Below are positions 50,387-58,224 of a stretch of 64,000 nucleotides of DNA, in pieces; the first letter of the stretch is position 1; every line of letters starts with the position of its first letter. The translations under genes were made by a program, and so were the position numbers. The notes under the pieces were generated by a model. It had not been told where the DNA came from. It did no database searches and saw only the letters and a program-made list of their open reading frames with translations. The stretch covers positions 6,136,001 to 6,200,000 of the forward strand of contig NZ_CP108454.1 of assembly GCF_036240795.1 (NCBI RefSeq), in the 5' to 3' direction. The DNA comes from Streptomyces sp. NBC_01268 (lineage in GTDB: Bacteria; Actinomycetota; Actinomycetes; Streptomycetales; Streptomycetaceae).

Positions 50387-51384
50387 GCCGCCCCGACCCC
50401 CGCCCCTTCGCCCTCACCATGGGCGACCCGCACGGCATCGGCCCCGAGATCACCGTCAAGGTCTGCGCCGACCCCCGCCGCCGCGTCCCCGTCCTCGTCA
50501 TCGGCGACCCCGGCGCCCTCGCCCGCGCCTGCCGCGCCACCGGGATCCCGCTGACCGTCCGGACGGCCGCCACCGCCGCCGAAGCCGCCGCCGGCGACGG
50601 GGGGCCCGGGGAGCCCGGCGTCCTCCACGTGCTCCCCGAGGGCCCCGCCCTCCCCGCGGAGCCCGCCCTCGGCACCGTGGACGGGCGGGCGGGCGAGGCC
50701 TCCTTCGCGTACGTGCGCCGGGGGATCGAGCTGGCGCTCGCCGGAGAGGTGCGGGCGATCACGACCGCGCCGATCAACAAGGAGGCCCTCCGGCTCGCCG
50801 GACTGCCGTACCCCGGCCACACCGAGATCCTGGCCGAGCTCTCCGGCACCGAGCGCTACGCCATGATGATGGCCAACGACGAGCTGCGGACCGTCCTCGT
50901 CACCGTCCACCAGTCGCTGCGCACCGCGATCGACGCCCTCACCCCCGAGCGCGAGCTGGACATCATCCGGCTCACCCACCAGGCCCTCGGGCCCGGGGCC
51001 CGGATCGCCGTCGCGGGACTCAACCCGCACGCGGGGGAGAACGGCCTCTTCGGCCGGGAGGACCTCGACGTCATCGCCCCCGCCGTGCGCGCCGCCCGCG
51101 CCGAGGGCATCGACGCCAGCGGGCCGCACCCCGCGGACACCGTTTTCATGCGGGCCCGCGCGGGGGAGTTCGACGCCGTCGTGGCGCAGTACCACGACCA
51201 GGGTCTGATCCCGGTCAAGTACCTGGGCCTGGAACACGGCGTCAACATCACCCTGGGCCTGCCGTTCGTCCGCACCAGCGTCGACCACGGCACCGCCTTC
51301 GACCTCGCGGGCACCGGCACCGCCGACCACACCAGCCTGCTCACCGCCCTGCACCACGCCGCCGAGCTCGCCGACCACGCCTGA
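50383..51384 (+). CDS. pdxA2: PdxA2-type acid-sugar 4-phosphate dehydrogenase
   Basis: A 333-residue protein of the PdxA superfamily with metal-binding His in GHTEILAELSGT, VHQSLRTAID and YHDQGLIPVKYLG. In acid-sugar operons PdxA2 oxidises and decarboxylates 4-phospho-D-threonate to dihydroxyacetone phosphate, instead of the vitamin B6 reaction. No other B6 genes are near, and the DUF1537 kinase overlaps by four bases, supporting PdxA2. ATG 50383. Confidence 0.9.
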   Translation: MSRPDPRPFALTMGDPHGIGPEITVKVCADPRRRVPVLVIGDPGALARACRATGIPLTVRTAATAAEAAAGDGGPGEPGVLHVLPEGPALPAEPALGTVDGRAGEASFAYVRRGIELALAGEVRAITTAPINKEALRLAGLPYPGHTEILAELSGTERYAMMMANDELRTVLVTVHQSLRTAIDALTPERELDIIRLTHQALGPGARIAVAGLNPHAGENGLFGREDLDVIAPAVRAARAEGIDASGPHPADTVFMRARAGEFDAVVAQYHDQGLIPVKYLGLEHGVNITLGLPFVRTSVDHGTAFDLAGTGTADHTSLLTALHHAAELADHA

Positions 51385-51392
51385 GGAACCCC

Positions 51393-52067
51393 ATGGACTT
51401 CATCTTCATGCTCACCCGCGACGACCGGACCGTCACCGACTGCCTCCACGTCCTGGACTCCGTCCGCGGGCTCGGCATCACCCACATCGGCTTCAAGGAC
51501 GTCGGCGTCGACCCCGCGACCCTGCGCCGCCTCCACGAGCAGATCAAGGAGCTCGGCGCCACCAGCCACCTGGAGGTGGTCTCCACCGGGCGCGAGCAGG
51601 CGCTCGACTCCGTGCGGACGGCGGTCGACCTCGGCGTCGACTGGCTGATGGGCGGCGTCTGGATCGAGGAGACCCTGGACCTGCTCGACGGCGGCCCCGT
51701 CCGCTACCTGCCCTTCGCGGGCGAGCCCCAGGGGCATCCGACCCGCCTGGCCGGTTCCCCCGCCCGGATCGCCGAGGACTGCCGCCGGGCCGAGGCCGCC
51801 GGGTGCGCAGGCGTCGACCTGCTCGCCCACCGGGCCACCGAGGCGGACCCGCTCGACCTGGTCCGCGCCGCCCGCGCCGCCACCGCGGGACGGCTCGTCG
51901 TGGCCGGCTCTCTGACGAGCCCGGCCCAGATCCACGAGCTCGCCGAGGCGGGCGCCGACGCCTTCACCGTCGGCTCGGCGGCCTTCGCGGGCGCCGTCCG
52001 GCCGGACGCGGGAACCCTTGCCGCGCAGCTCACGGCGCTGGTCGAGGCGAGCGGCGGCCCGAGGTAG
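51393..52067 (+). CDS. HisA/NanE-like TIM-barrel protein of acid-sugar operon, function unknown
   Basis: A 224-residue (beta/alpha)8-type protein. Its phosphate-binding end motif is [20 protein letters not shown] followed by [11 protein letters not shown], as in HisA, NanE, thiazole synthase and other phospho-sugar barrels. N-terminus [25 protein letters not shown] suggests a Lys on strand 2. Nine bases after pdxA2, so clearly part of this operon. The reaction may be upstream isomerisation or epimerisation of a four-carbon acid or its phosphate. I cannot assign one. Confidence 0.7.
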   Translation: MDFIFMLTRDDRTVTDCLHVLDSVRGLGITHIGFKDVGVDPATLRRLHEQIKELGATSHLEVVSTGREQALDSVRTAVDLGVDWLMGGVWIEETLDLLDGGPVRYLPFAGEPQGHPTRLAGSPARIAEDCRRAEAAGCAGVDLLAHRATEADPLDLVRAARAATAGRLVVAGSLTSPAQIHELAEAGADAFTVGSAAFAGAVRPDAGTLAAQLTALVEASGGPR

Positions 52068-52101
52068 CCGGACAGTCCCGGGGCCCCCTTACCCTTGTCA
52101 G

Positions 52102-53634
52102 GTGACCAGCAGCAAAGACGGGACCGGAGCAGTGGCCGAGGCGGGCGTGACGCGCACCTACGAAGTACGCACCTACGGGTGCCAGATGAACGTCCACGAC
52201 TCCGAGCGGCTCTCCGGCCTCCTCGAGGAGGCGGGTTACGTCAAGGCGCCCGCGGACGCCGACGGCGACGCCGACGTCGTGGTCTTCAACACCTGCGCCG
52301 TCCGGGAGAACGCCGACAACAAGCTGTACGGCAACCTCGGCCGGCTCGCCCCGCGCAAGGCCGGCCGTCCCGGCATGCAGATCGCCGTCGGCGGCTGCCT
52401 GGCGCAGAAGGACCGCGACACCATCGTCAAGAAGGCCCCCTGGGTCGACGTGGTCTTCGGCACGCACAACATCGGCAAGCTGCCGGTCCTCCTGGAGCGC
52501 GCCCGCGTCCAGGAGGAGGCGCAGGTCGAGATCGCCGAGTCGCTGGAGGCCTTCCCCTCCACGCTGCCGACCCGGCGCGAGTCCGCGTACGCCGCGTGGG
52601 TCTCCATCTCCGTCGGCTGCAACAACACCTGCACCTTCTGCATCGTCCCGGCGCTGCGCGGCAAGGAGGAGGACCGCCGTCCCGGCGACATCCTCGCCGA
52701 GATCGAGGCGCTGGTCGCCGAGGGCGTCTCCGAGATCACCCTGCTCGGCCAGAACGTGAACGCGTACGGGTCCGACCTGGGCGACCGCGAGGCCTTCAGC
52801 AAGCTGCTGCGCGCCTGCGGGGAGATCGAGGGCCTGGAGCGCGTCCGCTTCACATCGCCGCACCCGCGCGACTTCACCGACGACGTCATCGCCGCCATGG
52901 CCGAGACGCCGAACGTGATGCCGCAGCTGCACATGCCGATGCAGTCCGGTTCGGACACCGTCCTGAAGGCGATGCGCCGCTCGTACCGGCAGGAGCGCTT
53001 CCTCGGGATCATCGAGAAGGTGCGCGCCGCGATCCCGCACGCCGCCATCTCCACCGACATCATCGTGGGCTTCCCCGGCGAGACCGAGGAGGACTTCGAG
53101 CAGACCATGCACGCCGTCCGCGAGGCCCGCTTCGCGAACGCCTTCACCTTCCAGTACTCCAAGCGCCCCGGCACCCCCGCGGCGACCATGGAGGGGCAGA
53201 TCCCCAAGGAGGTCGTCCAGGACCGCTACATGCGCCTGGTCGCCCTCCAGGAGGAGATCTCCTGGGAGGAGAACAAGAAGCAGGTCGGCCGCACCCTGGA
53301 GGTCATGGTCGCCGAGGGCGAGGGCCGCAAGGACGGCGAGACCCACCGCCTCTCCGGCCGCGCCCCCGACAACCGGCTCGTCCACTTCACCCAGCCGGAC
53401 GAGGACGTGCGCCCGGGCGACGTGGTGACCGTCGAGATCACCTACGCCGCCCCGCACCACCTCCTCGCCGAAGGCCCCACCGGCGCCGTCCGCCGCACCC
53501 GCGCGGGCGACGCCTGGGAGAAGCGCACCGCCGCGGCCGCCGCGAAGCCGGCGGGCGTGCTCCTCGGCCTGCCGAAGATCGGCGTCCCGGAGCCGCTGCC
53601 GGTGGCGGACGCGCCGGCCTGCGGCAGCCACTGA
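52102..53634 (+). CDS. miaB: tRNA-2-methylthio-N6-dimethylallyladenosine synthase MiaB
   Basis: A 510-residue radical-SAM methylthiotransferase acting on i6A37 in tRNA. UPF0004 domain with [27 protein letters not shown] and VGGCLAQ; radical-SAM cysteines 173, 177, 180 (CNNTCTFC); TRAM at the C-terminus, then an Ala/Lys tail. miaA, which makes the i6A substrate, lies downstream. GTG 52102 is used; other GTG codons occur 30 or more bases later. Confidence 0.96.
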   Translation: MTSSKDGTGAVAEAGVTRTYEVRTYGCQMNVHDSERLSGLLEEAGYVKAPADADGDADVVVFNTCAVRENADNKLYGNLGRLAPRKAGRPGMQIAVGGCLAQKDRDTIVKKAPWVDVVFGTHNIGKLPVLLERARVQEEAQVEIAESLEAFPSTLPTRRESAYAAWVSISVGCNNTCTFCIVPALRGKEEDRRPGDILAEIEALVAEGVSEITLLGQNVNAYGSDLGDREAFSKLLRACGEIEGLERVRFTSPHPRDFTDDVIAAMAETPNVMPQLHMPMQSGSDTVLKAMRRSYRQERFLGIIEKVRAAIPHAAISTDIIVGFPGETEEDFEQTMHAVREARFANAFTFQYSKRPGTPAATMEGQIPKEVVQDRYMRLVALQEEISWEENKKQVGRTLEVMVAEGEGRKDGETHRLSGRAPDNRLVHFTQPDEDVRPGDVVTVEITYAAPHHLLAEGPTGAVRRTRAGDAWEKRTAAAAAKPAGVLLGLPKIGVPEPLPVADAPACGSH

Positions 53635-53673
53635 CCGCCCGCCCCGCCGCGCGGGGCTGCCTGAACGACTCCG

Positions 53674-53706
53674 CCGCCCCGGCCGCCCGGAAGGCGACCG
53701 GGGCGG
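53674..53706 (+). terminator. Terminator after miaB
   Basis: Stem CCGCCCCGG (53674-53682) with CCGGGGCGG (53698-53706), 15-base loop. A smaller stem (GCCCCGC/GCGGGGC at 53641-53657) precedes it. Confidence 0.55.
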
Positions 53707-53751
53707 TCCGGCCTCCCGAGGACCGGGGCGCGGCGCAGTAGGCTGCGGATC

Positions 53752-54459
53752 ATGCTTGTCGCCGCCGCCGTGTGCCCCTGCCCCCCGCTGCTCGTGCCCG
53801 CCGTCGCGGCCGGTGCCGCGTCCGAGCTCGCCGACGCGCGGACGGCCTGCTCCGACGCGCTCGCAGTGCTCGCCGCCTCCCGTCCCGACCGGCTCGTCGT
53901 CATCGGCCCCGCCGAGGAGGGCGCCCGGGGCGTCCATCCCGCCGGTGCGGCCGGATCGTTCGCCGGGTTCGGCGTCGACCTGACCGTACGGCTCGGCAGC
54001 GGGCCCGGCGGGGAGCGGGCGCTGCCCGCGTCGCTCGCGGTCGGGGCCTGGCTCCTGGAGCACACCGACTGGGCCGACGCGCCCATCGAGGGGCTCGGCG
54101 TCGGGACGGAGCTGCAGCCCGCCCGGTGCGCGGAGGCGGGCCGCGAGATCGGCGCCTCGGCGGAGCGGGTCGCCCTGCTGGTGATGGGTGACGGCAGCGC
54201 CTGCCGCACCGTGAAGGCGCCCGGCTACCTCGACGAGCGCGCCGAGGGCTTCGACGCCGCCGTCGGCCACGCGCTGGGCACGGCCGACCCGGCCGCGCTG
54301 CTCGCCCTGGACCCGGAGCTCGCGCAGGCGCTGCAGGCGGCGGGCCGGGCCCCCTGGCAGGTCCTCGCGGGCGCCGCCGAGGGCACGGGCCTGGAGGGCC
54401 GGCTGCTCTACGAGGACGCGCCCTACGGCGTCGGGTACTTCGTCGCGGCCTGGAGCTGA
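53752..54459 (+). CDS. Class III extradiol dioxygenase subunit B-like protein
   Basis: A 235-residue protein related to LigB-type class III extradiol dioxygenases. It starts VAAAVCPCPPLLVPAVA where true LigB has metal His residues; VIGPAEEGAR and MGDGSACRT are seen. No obvious pair of metal His is conserved (PCPPL replaces the His-x4-His region), so catalytic activity is doubtful. Always found between miaB and miaA in Streptomyces as I recall. TAGGCT lies seven bases before the ATG (leaderless). A strong hairpin follows. Confidence 0.85.
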   Translation: MLVAAAVCPCPPLLVPAVAAGAASELADARTACSDALAVLAASRPDRLVVIGPAEEGARGVHPAGAAGSFAGFGVDLTVRLGSGPGGERALPASLAVGAWLLEHTDWADAPIEGLGVGTELQPARCAEAGREIGASAERVALLVMGDGSACRTVKAPGYLDERAEGFDAAVGHALGTADPAALLALDPELAQALQAAGRAPWQVLAGAAEGTGLEGRLLYEDAPYGVGYFVAAWS

Positions 54460-54470
54460 GCGCGGGCCCG

Positions 54471-54524
54471 CACACGACGGCGGACGGCCGCGGAGCGCAC
54501 TGCTCCGCGGCCGTCCGCCGTGTG
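54471..54524. terminator. Strong bidirectional terminator
   Basis: A 23-bp stem with a 3-base bulge (54471-54496 pairing with 54502-54524) and a five-base loop, between two convergent genes. It can end both the dioxygenase-like gene and the antitoxin homologue. Confidence 0.8.
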
Positions 54525-54581
54525 GAGGGACCGTGGGTGACGCCGGGCATCCGCCGGCCCCGGGTGCGCGGGCCGCGTGCC

Positions 54582-54842
54582 TCAGGCGGTCGGCGGCGGG
54601 GTGGCGCCGTCGCCCTTGTCGCCGTCCGTCCCGTCCTTGTGGGCGAGCCGGTCGATGGCCTCCTTGGCCTTTCCGGTGCCGGATTCGATCTTGTCGGTGT
54701 ACTTGCCCTTGGTCTTCTCGTCGACCACCTTCGCGGCCTTCTCCAGACCGTGCTCCACCTTGTCGCCGTGCTGCTGCGCGAGGACGGAGACCTTGTCCTT
54801 GGCCGGGGCCAGCTTCGCCTTCAGTGAATCCAGGAGACCCAT
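54582..54842 (-). CDS. MT0933/Rv0909-type antitoxin homologue, orphan
   Basis: An 86-residue acidic/lysine-rich helical protein: MGLLDSLKAKLAPAKDKVS, then GDKVEHGLEKAAKVVDEKTKGK. It matches the MT0933-type antitoxin family. No toxin gene is next to it: neighbours are the dioxygenase-like gene and another small acidic gene. In Streptomyces this homologue seems to be a conserved chromosomal gene here, so an antitoxin role is unproven. Confidence 0.8.
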   Translation of the reverse strand: MGLLDSLKAKLAPAKDKVSVLAQQHGDKVEHGLEKAAKVVDEKTKGKYTDKIESGTGKAKEAIDRLAHKDGTDGDKGDGATPPPTA

Positions 54843-54890
54843 GGGGTCACCCTCCCTCCGACGGACCCCCGTGGGGCCCGTGTCCGTGCC

Positions 54891-54930
54891 GTGCCGGTCA
54901 GTACCGGTCAGTGCCGGTCAGTGCCGGTCT
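54891..54930. repeat. 10-bp tandem repeat
   Basis: Four tandem copies of GTGCCGGTCA (one G-to-A, one A-to-T) between the two small minus-strand genes. They lie 14 bases before the stop of the small acidic gene's transcription unit side, in the leader of the antitoxin homologue. Confidence 0.65.
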
Positions 54931-54943
54931 GTGCCGTGCGTGC

Positions 54944-55210
54944 CTATGCGCGGGCGCCTTCGCCGGCCCCGTTGTCCGCGGCGGCCTCGGCCGACTGCTG
55001 CTTCGGGATCTCGACGGCCTCGGCCTTCGCCTCGGCCGCCACGGGCTCCGCGGCCTCGGTGCCCGCCTCCGCGTCCGCCTCCACCGGCTCCGCGGTGCCC
55101 TGCGGCTGCTCCGTCACGTCCCCCGCCTCGGCGGCGGTGTCGACGGCGACGGCGACGTCCGTGGCGGCGGTGGTGCTGCTCTTGCGCCGAAACAATGCGA
55201 AAACGCCCAT
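54944..55210 (-). CDS. Small acidic protein, conserved in Streptomyces near miaA
   Basis: An 88-residue protein: MGVFALFRRKSS at the N-terminus, then Ala/Glu/Val-rich low complexity with the block VEIPKQQSAEAAADN. Such proteins are sometimes annotated as 'gliding motility protein' without evidence. No known domain. Divergent from miaA. Confidence 0.7.
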   Translation of the reverse strand: MGVFALFRRKSSTTAATDVAVAVDTAAEAGDVTEQPQGTAEPVEADAEAGTEAAEPVAAEAKAEAVEIPKQQSAEAAADNGAGEGARA

Positions 55211-55323
55211 ATCTGCTCCCTAGCGTACTCAGGGTCGGAATCCCGCAACAGCAACGAAGCCGTGACGAAGGCCGTCACGTAGCTCATTCGGGGACGCGCC
55301 GCCGGGTTTGCGAGACTGGTGCG

Positions 55324-56262
55324 GTGAGAAGTGCAGCTCCCGCCCCGCGGGTCATCGCCGTCGTCGGTCCCACAGCGGCCGGAAAGTCCGATCTGGGCGT
55401 CTTCCTCGCCCAGCAGCTGGGCGGCGAGGTCGTCAACGCCGACTCGATGCAGCTCTACCGAGGGATGGACATCGGCACCGCCAAACTGACGCTGGAGGAG
55501 CGCGACGGTGTTCCGCACCACCTCCTCGACATCTGGGACGTCACCGAGGCCGCCAGCGTCGCCGAGTACCAGCGGCTGGCCCGCGCCGAGATCGACCGGC
55601 TGCTCGCCGAGGGCCGCACCCCGATCCTCGTCGGCGGCTCCGGCCTCTACGTGCGCGGCGCCCTCGACGTGATGGAGTTCCCCGGCACCGACCCGGAGGT
55701 CCGGGCCCGCCTGGAGGCCGAGCTGGAGGAGCGCGGCTCCGGCGTCCTGCACGCCCGGCTCGCCGCCGCCGACCCCGAGGCCGCCCGCGCCATCCTGGCC
55801 GGAAACGGACGCCGCATCGTGCGCGCCCTGGAGGTCATCGAGATCACCGGCAAGCCGTTCACGGCCAACCTGCCCGGCCACGACTCCGTCTACGAGACCG
55901 TGCAGATCGGCGTCGACGTCGGCCGCCCCGAACTCGACGAGCGGATCACCACCCGCGTGGACCGCATGTGGGAGGCCGGGCTGGTCGACGAGGTGCGCGC
56001 CCTGGAGGCGCAGGGCCTGCGCGAGGGCCGCACGGCCGCCCGCGCGCTCGGCTACCAGCAGGTGCTCGCCGCGCTCGCGGGGGAGTGCACGCAGGACGAG
56101 GCCCGCGCGGACACGGTCCGCACCACCAAGCGCTTCGCCCGCCGGCAGGACTCCTGGTTCCGGCGCGATCCGCGCGTCCACTGGCTGAGTGGCGCCGTCG
56201 AGGACCGTGCGGAACTCCCGGGTCGGGCGCTGACGTTGGTCGAACGAGCGGTTACAGCCTGA
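55324..56262 (+). CDS. miaA: tRNA dimethylallyltransferase MiaA
   Basis: A 312-residue enzyme that transfers dimethylallyl to A37 of tRNAs reading UNN codons. P-loop GPTAAGKS (15-22); NADSMQLYRGMDIGTAK; active-site DxxxxY and IGGSGLYVR-like VGGSGLYVRG; the end contains QDSWFRRDPRVHW. GTG 55324 is preceded by GAGACT six bases upstream (leaderless). The product is the MiaB substrate. Confidence 0.96.
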   Translation: MRSAAPAPRVIAVVGPTAAGKSDLGVFLAQQLGGEVVNADSMQLYRGMDIGTAKLTLEERDGVPHHLLDIWDVTEAASVAEYQRLARAEIDRLLAEGRTPILVGGSGLYVRGALDVMEFPGTDPEVRARLEAELEERGSGVLHARLAAADPEAARAILAGNGRRIVRALEVIEITGKPFTANLPGHDSVYETVQIGVDVGRPELDERITTRVDRMWEAGLVDEVRALEAQGLREGRTAARALGYQQVLAALAGECTQDEARADTVRTTKRFARRQDSWFRRDPRVHWLSGAVEDRAELPGRALTLVERAVTA

Positions 56263-56364
56263 TCACGTGATGGCATCGGGACGTCATGCCCGTCATTCCG
56301 GGGGGTGGTGGCGTGCCATCATCGAGCATCGATCGACCAAGTGGAGTCCGAGTGGGGAGGGCGC

Positions 56365-56835
56365 GTGGCGATGGAGGCCGGCCCTCGTGACACGGAACAG
56401 CAGGCCGCCGTCCGGGGCGAAACCCCCGGTGAGGCGGTCGGTCTGACGCCGGACGGACCCGACCAGGCCGAGGGCAGCGCCGTCGAGGTGGACACGGCGG
56501 AGGTCGAGGTGGAACTGCGGCCGCAGCGCCGCCTGAGGATCTGGCAGCTGGCCCCGATCGTCGGACTCGCCGCCGTCGGCTCCCTGATGTTCGCCTTCCC
56601 GCTCGCCTTCGGCTCGGGCGACGGCGGCGCCGTCGTCGCCATGCTCGGACTGCTCATCAGCTCCTGCGCGGCCGGCTGGGGCATGATGGCCGCCCGTCGC
56701 GTCGGCTACACCTGGCCGGGCCTGCCCGCCCGGGGCTCCGGGGAGCGCCCGAACTGGGGCGCCCTCGCCCTGTACGTGTCGCTGAGCGCCCTCCTGGTCG
56801 CCCTCGCGGTCTGGCGCGTGGCCCGCCTGCGCTGA
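56365..56835 (+). CDS. Membrane protein of unknown function
   Basis: A 156-residue protein with an acidic cytoplasmic N-terminus (~1-55), then three predicted helices (~62-80, LAPIVGLAAVGSLMFAFPLA; ~85-105, AVVAMLGLLISSCAAGWGM; ~130-150, ALALYVSLSALLVALAVW). GTG 56365 has GGGGAGGG; an ATG two codons later or a GTG at 56305 are alternatives. Between miaA and dapF. Confidence 0.6.
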   Translation: MAMEAGPRDTEQQAAVRGETPGEAVGLTPDGPDQAEGSAVEVDTAEVEVELRPQRRLRIWQLAPIVGLAAVGSLMFAFPLAFGSGDGGAVVAMLGLLISSCAAGWGMMAARRVGYTWPGLPARGSGERPNWGALALYVSLSALLVALAVWRVARLR

Positions 56836-57125
56836 GGCCGCGCCGCACCGGGAGGGGCTCCGTCTGCCGGGCCGGGGGCCCCGCTCGCTTGGGAGCCCCT
56901 CTCACCTGGACGCCGCTTGCCCGGGGCGTCGCCTGGCCGTCCGGGGGCGCCGCCCGCCGCGGCTCGCGCTCCGCCGGGACCGACCTCGGGGAGCTCGGTC
57001 CCGCCGCCTCCGGCCCGCCCGCCTCCGGCCCGCCCGCCGCCAGGCCACCGGCCGGTCGACTCCGCGTAGCCCGGCCCGTCCGTCCCGCCCCCTGGGCCGT
57101 CCCGCCCGCTGTCCTGCCCGCCCCG

Positions 57126-57131
57126 TACAGT
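57126..57131 (+). promoter_or_regulatory. -10 element of dapF, leaderless arrangement
   Basis: TACAGT seven bases before the dapF GTG with no Shine-Dalgarno sequence. The 303-base gap before it (56836-57138) is GC-rich with GCCCGCCTCCG repeats and has no gene. Confidence 0.5.
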
Positions 57132-57138
57132 TGATCCC

Positions 57139-58032
57139 GTGACCAGCACGCAGACCTCGCCCCTCACGTTCCTCAAGGGCCACGGCACCGAGAACGACTT
57201 CGTGATCGTCCCCGACGCGGAGAACGCCGTGGACCTGCCCGCCGCGCTCGTCGCCCGGCTGTGCGACCGACGGGCCGGGATCGGCGGCGACGGGGTGCTG
57301 CACGTCGTGCGCAGCGCCGCCCACCCCGAGGCGCGGCACCTGGCCGACGAGGCCGAGTGGTTCATGGACTACCGCAACGCGGACGGCTCGGTCGCCGAGA
57401 TGTGCGGCAACGGGGTCCGGGTCTTCGCCCGCTACCTGGAGCACGCCGGACACGTCACCGCCGGCGAGGTCGCCGTCGCCACCCGAGGCGGCGTCAAGCG
57501 CGTCCACCTCGCCAAGGACGGCTCCGTCACCGTCCGCATGGGCCGCGCCGCGCTCCCCGAGGACGGCGTCACCATCACCGTCGGCGAGCACAGCTGGCCC
57601 GCCCGCAACGTCAACATGGGCAACCCGCACGCGGTCGCCTTCGTCGACTCCCTCGACCACGCCGGCAACCTCTACACCGAGCCGCCGTACGAGCCGGCCG
57701 GTGTCTACCCGGACGGCGTCAACATCGAGTTCGTCGCCGACCGCGGCCCCCGCCACGTCGCCATGCGCGTCCACGAGCGCGGCGCCGCCGAGACCCGCTC
57801 CTGCGGCACCGGCGCCTGCGCCGTCGCCGTCGCCACCGCCCGCCGGGACGGCGCCGACCCGGCCGTGTCCGGTGCCCCCGTCACGTACACCGTGGACGTC
57901 CTCGGCGGCACGCTCGTCATCACCGAGCACCCCGACGGGGAGATCGAGATGACCGGCCCCGCCGTGATCGTCGCCGAGGGCACCGTCGACCCGGCATGGC
58001 TCGGGGCCGACGGGGCCGACGCGCGCGGCTGA
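57139..58032 (+). CDS. dapF: Diaminopimelate epimerase DapF
   Basis: A 297-residue epimerase converting LL- to meso-diaminopimelate for lysine and peptidoglycan. The two catalytic cysteines are in EMCGNGVRVFAR and SCGTGACAVA; KGHGTENDFV at the start is typical. Although Streptomyces walls use LL-DAP, the enzyme makes meso-DAP for lysine. GTG 57139, leaderless geometry. Confidence 0.96.
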   Translation: MTSTQTSPLTFLKGHGTENDFVIVPDAENAVDLPAALVARLCDRRAGIGGDGVLHVVRSAAHPEARHLADEAEWFMDYRNADGSVAEMCGNGVRVFARYLEHAGHVTAGEVAVATRGGVKRVHLAKDGSVTVRMGRAALPEDGVTITVGEHSWPARNVNMGNPHAVAFVDSLDHAGNLYTEPPYEPAGVYPDGVNIEFVADRGPRHVAMRVHERGAAETRSCGTGACAVAVATARRDGADPAVSGAPVTYTVDVLGGTLVITEHPDGEIEMTGPAVIVAEGTVDPAWLGADGADARG

Positions 58033-58224
58033 CCCGTCCGGGATCCGCGCGAGTGCCCCGATTCGAAACGGTCAACGACTGATTCGTCCCTCGAATGGGT
58101 GATCCGGTTCACGCTCGGCGAGAGCGGGACTGCGCCACGTGGTGGGGTCGGTAGCATCAAGCACCGGCCCGCCGGGCACGCCCTGCCCCGGCCCTCCGCC
58201 GGTCCACGCCGCCGGAGGTGCCCC

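Noticed and set aside
54582..54842. A complete toxin-antitoxin pair
   Set aside because: The adjacent small gene (54944-55210) is an acidic protein with no toxin feature.
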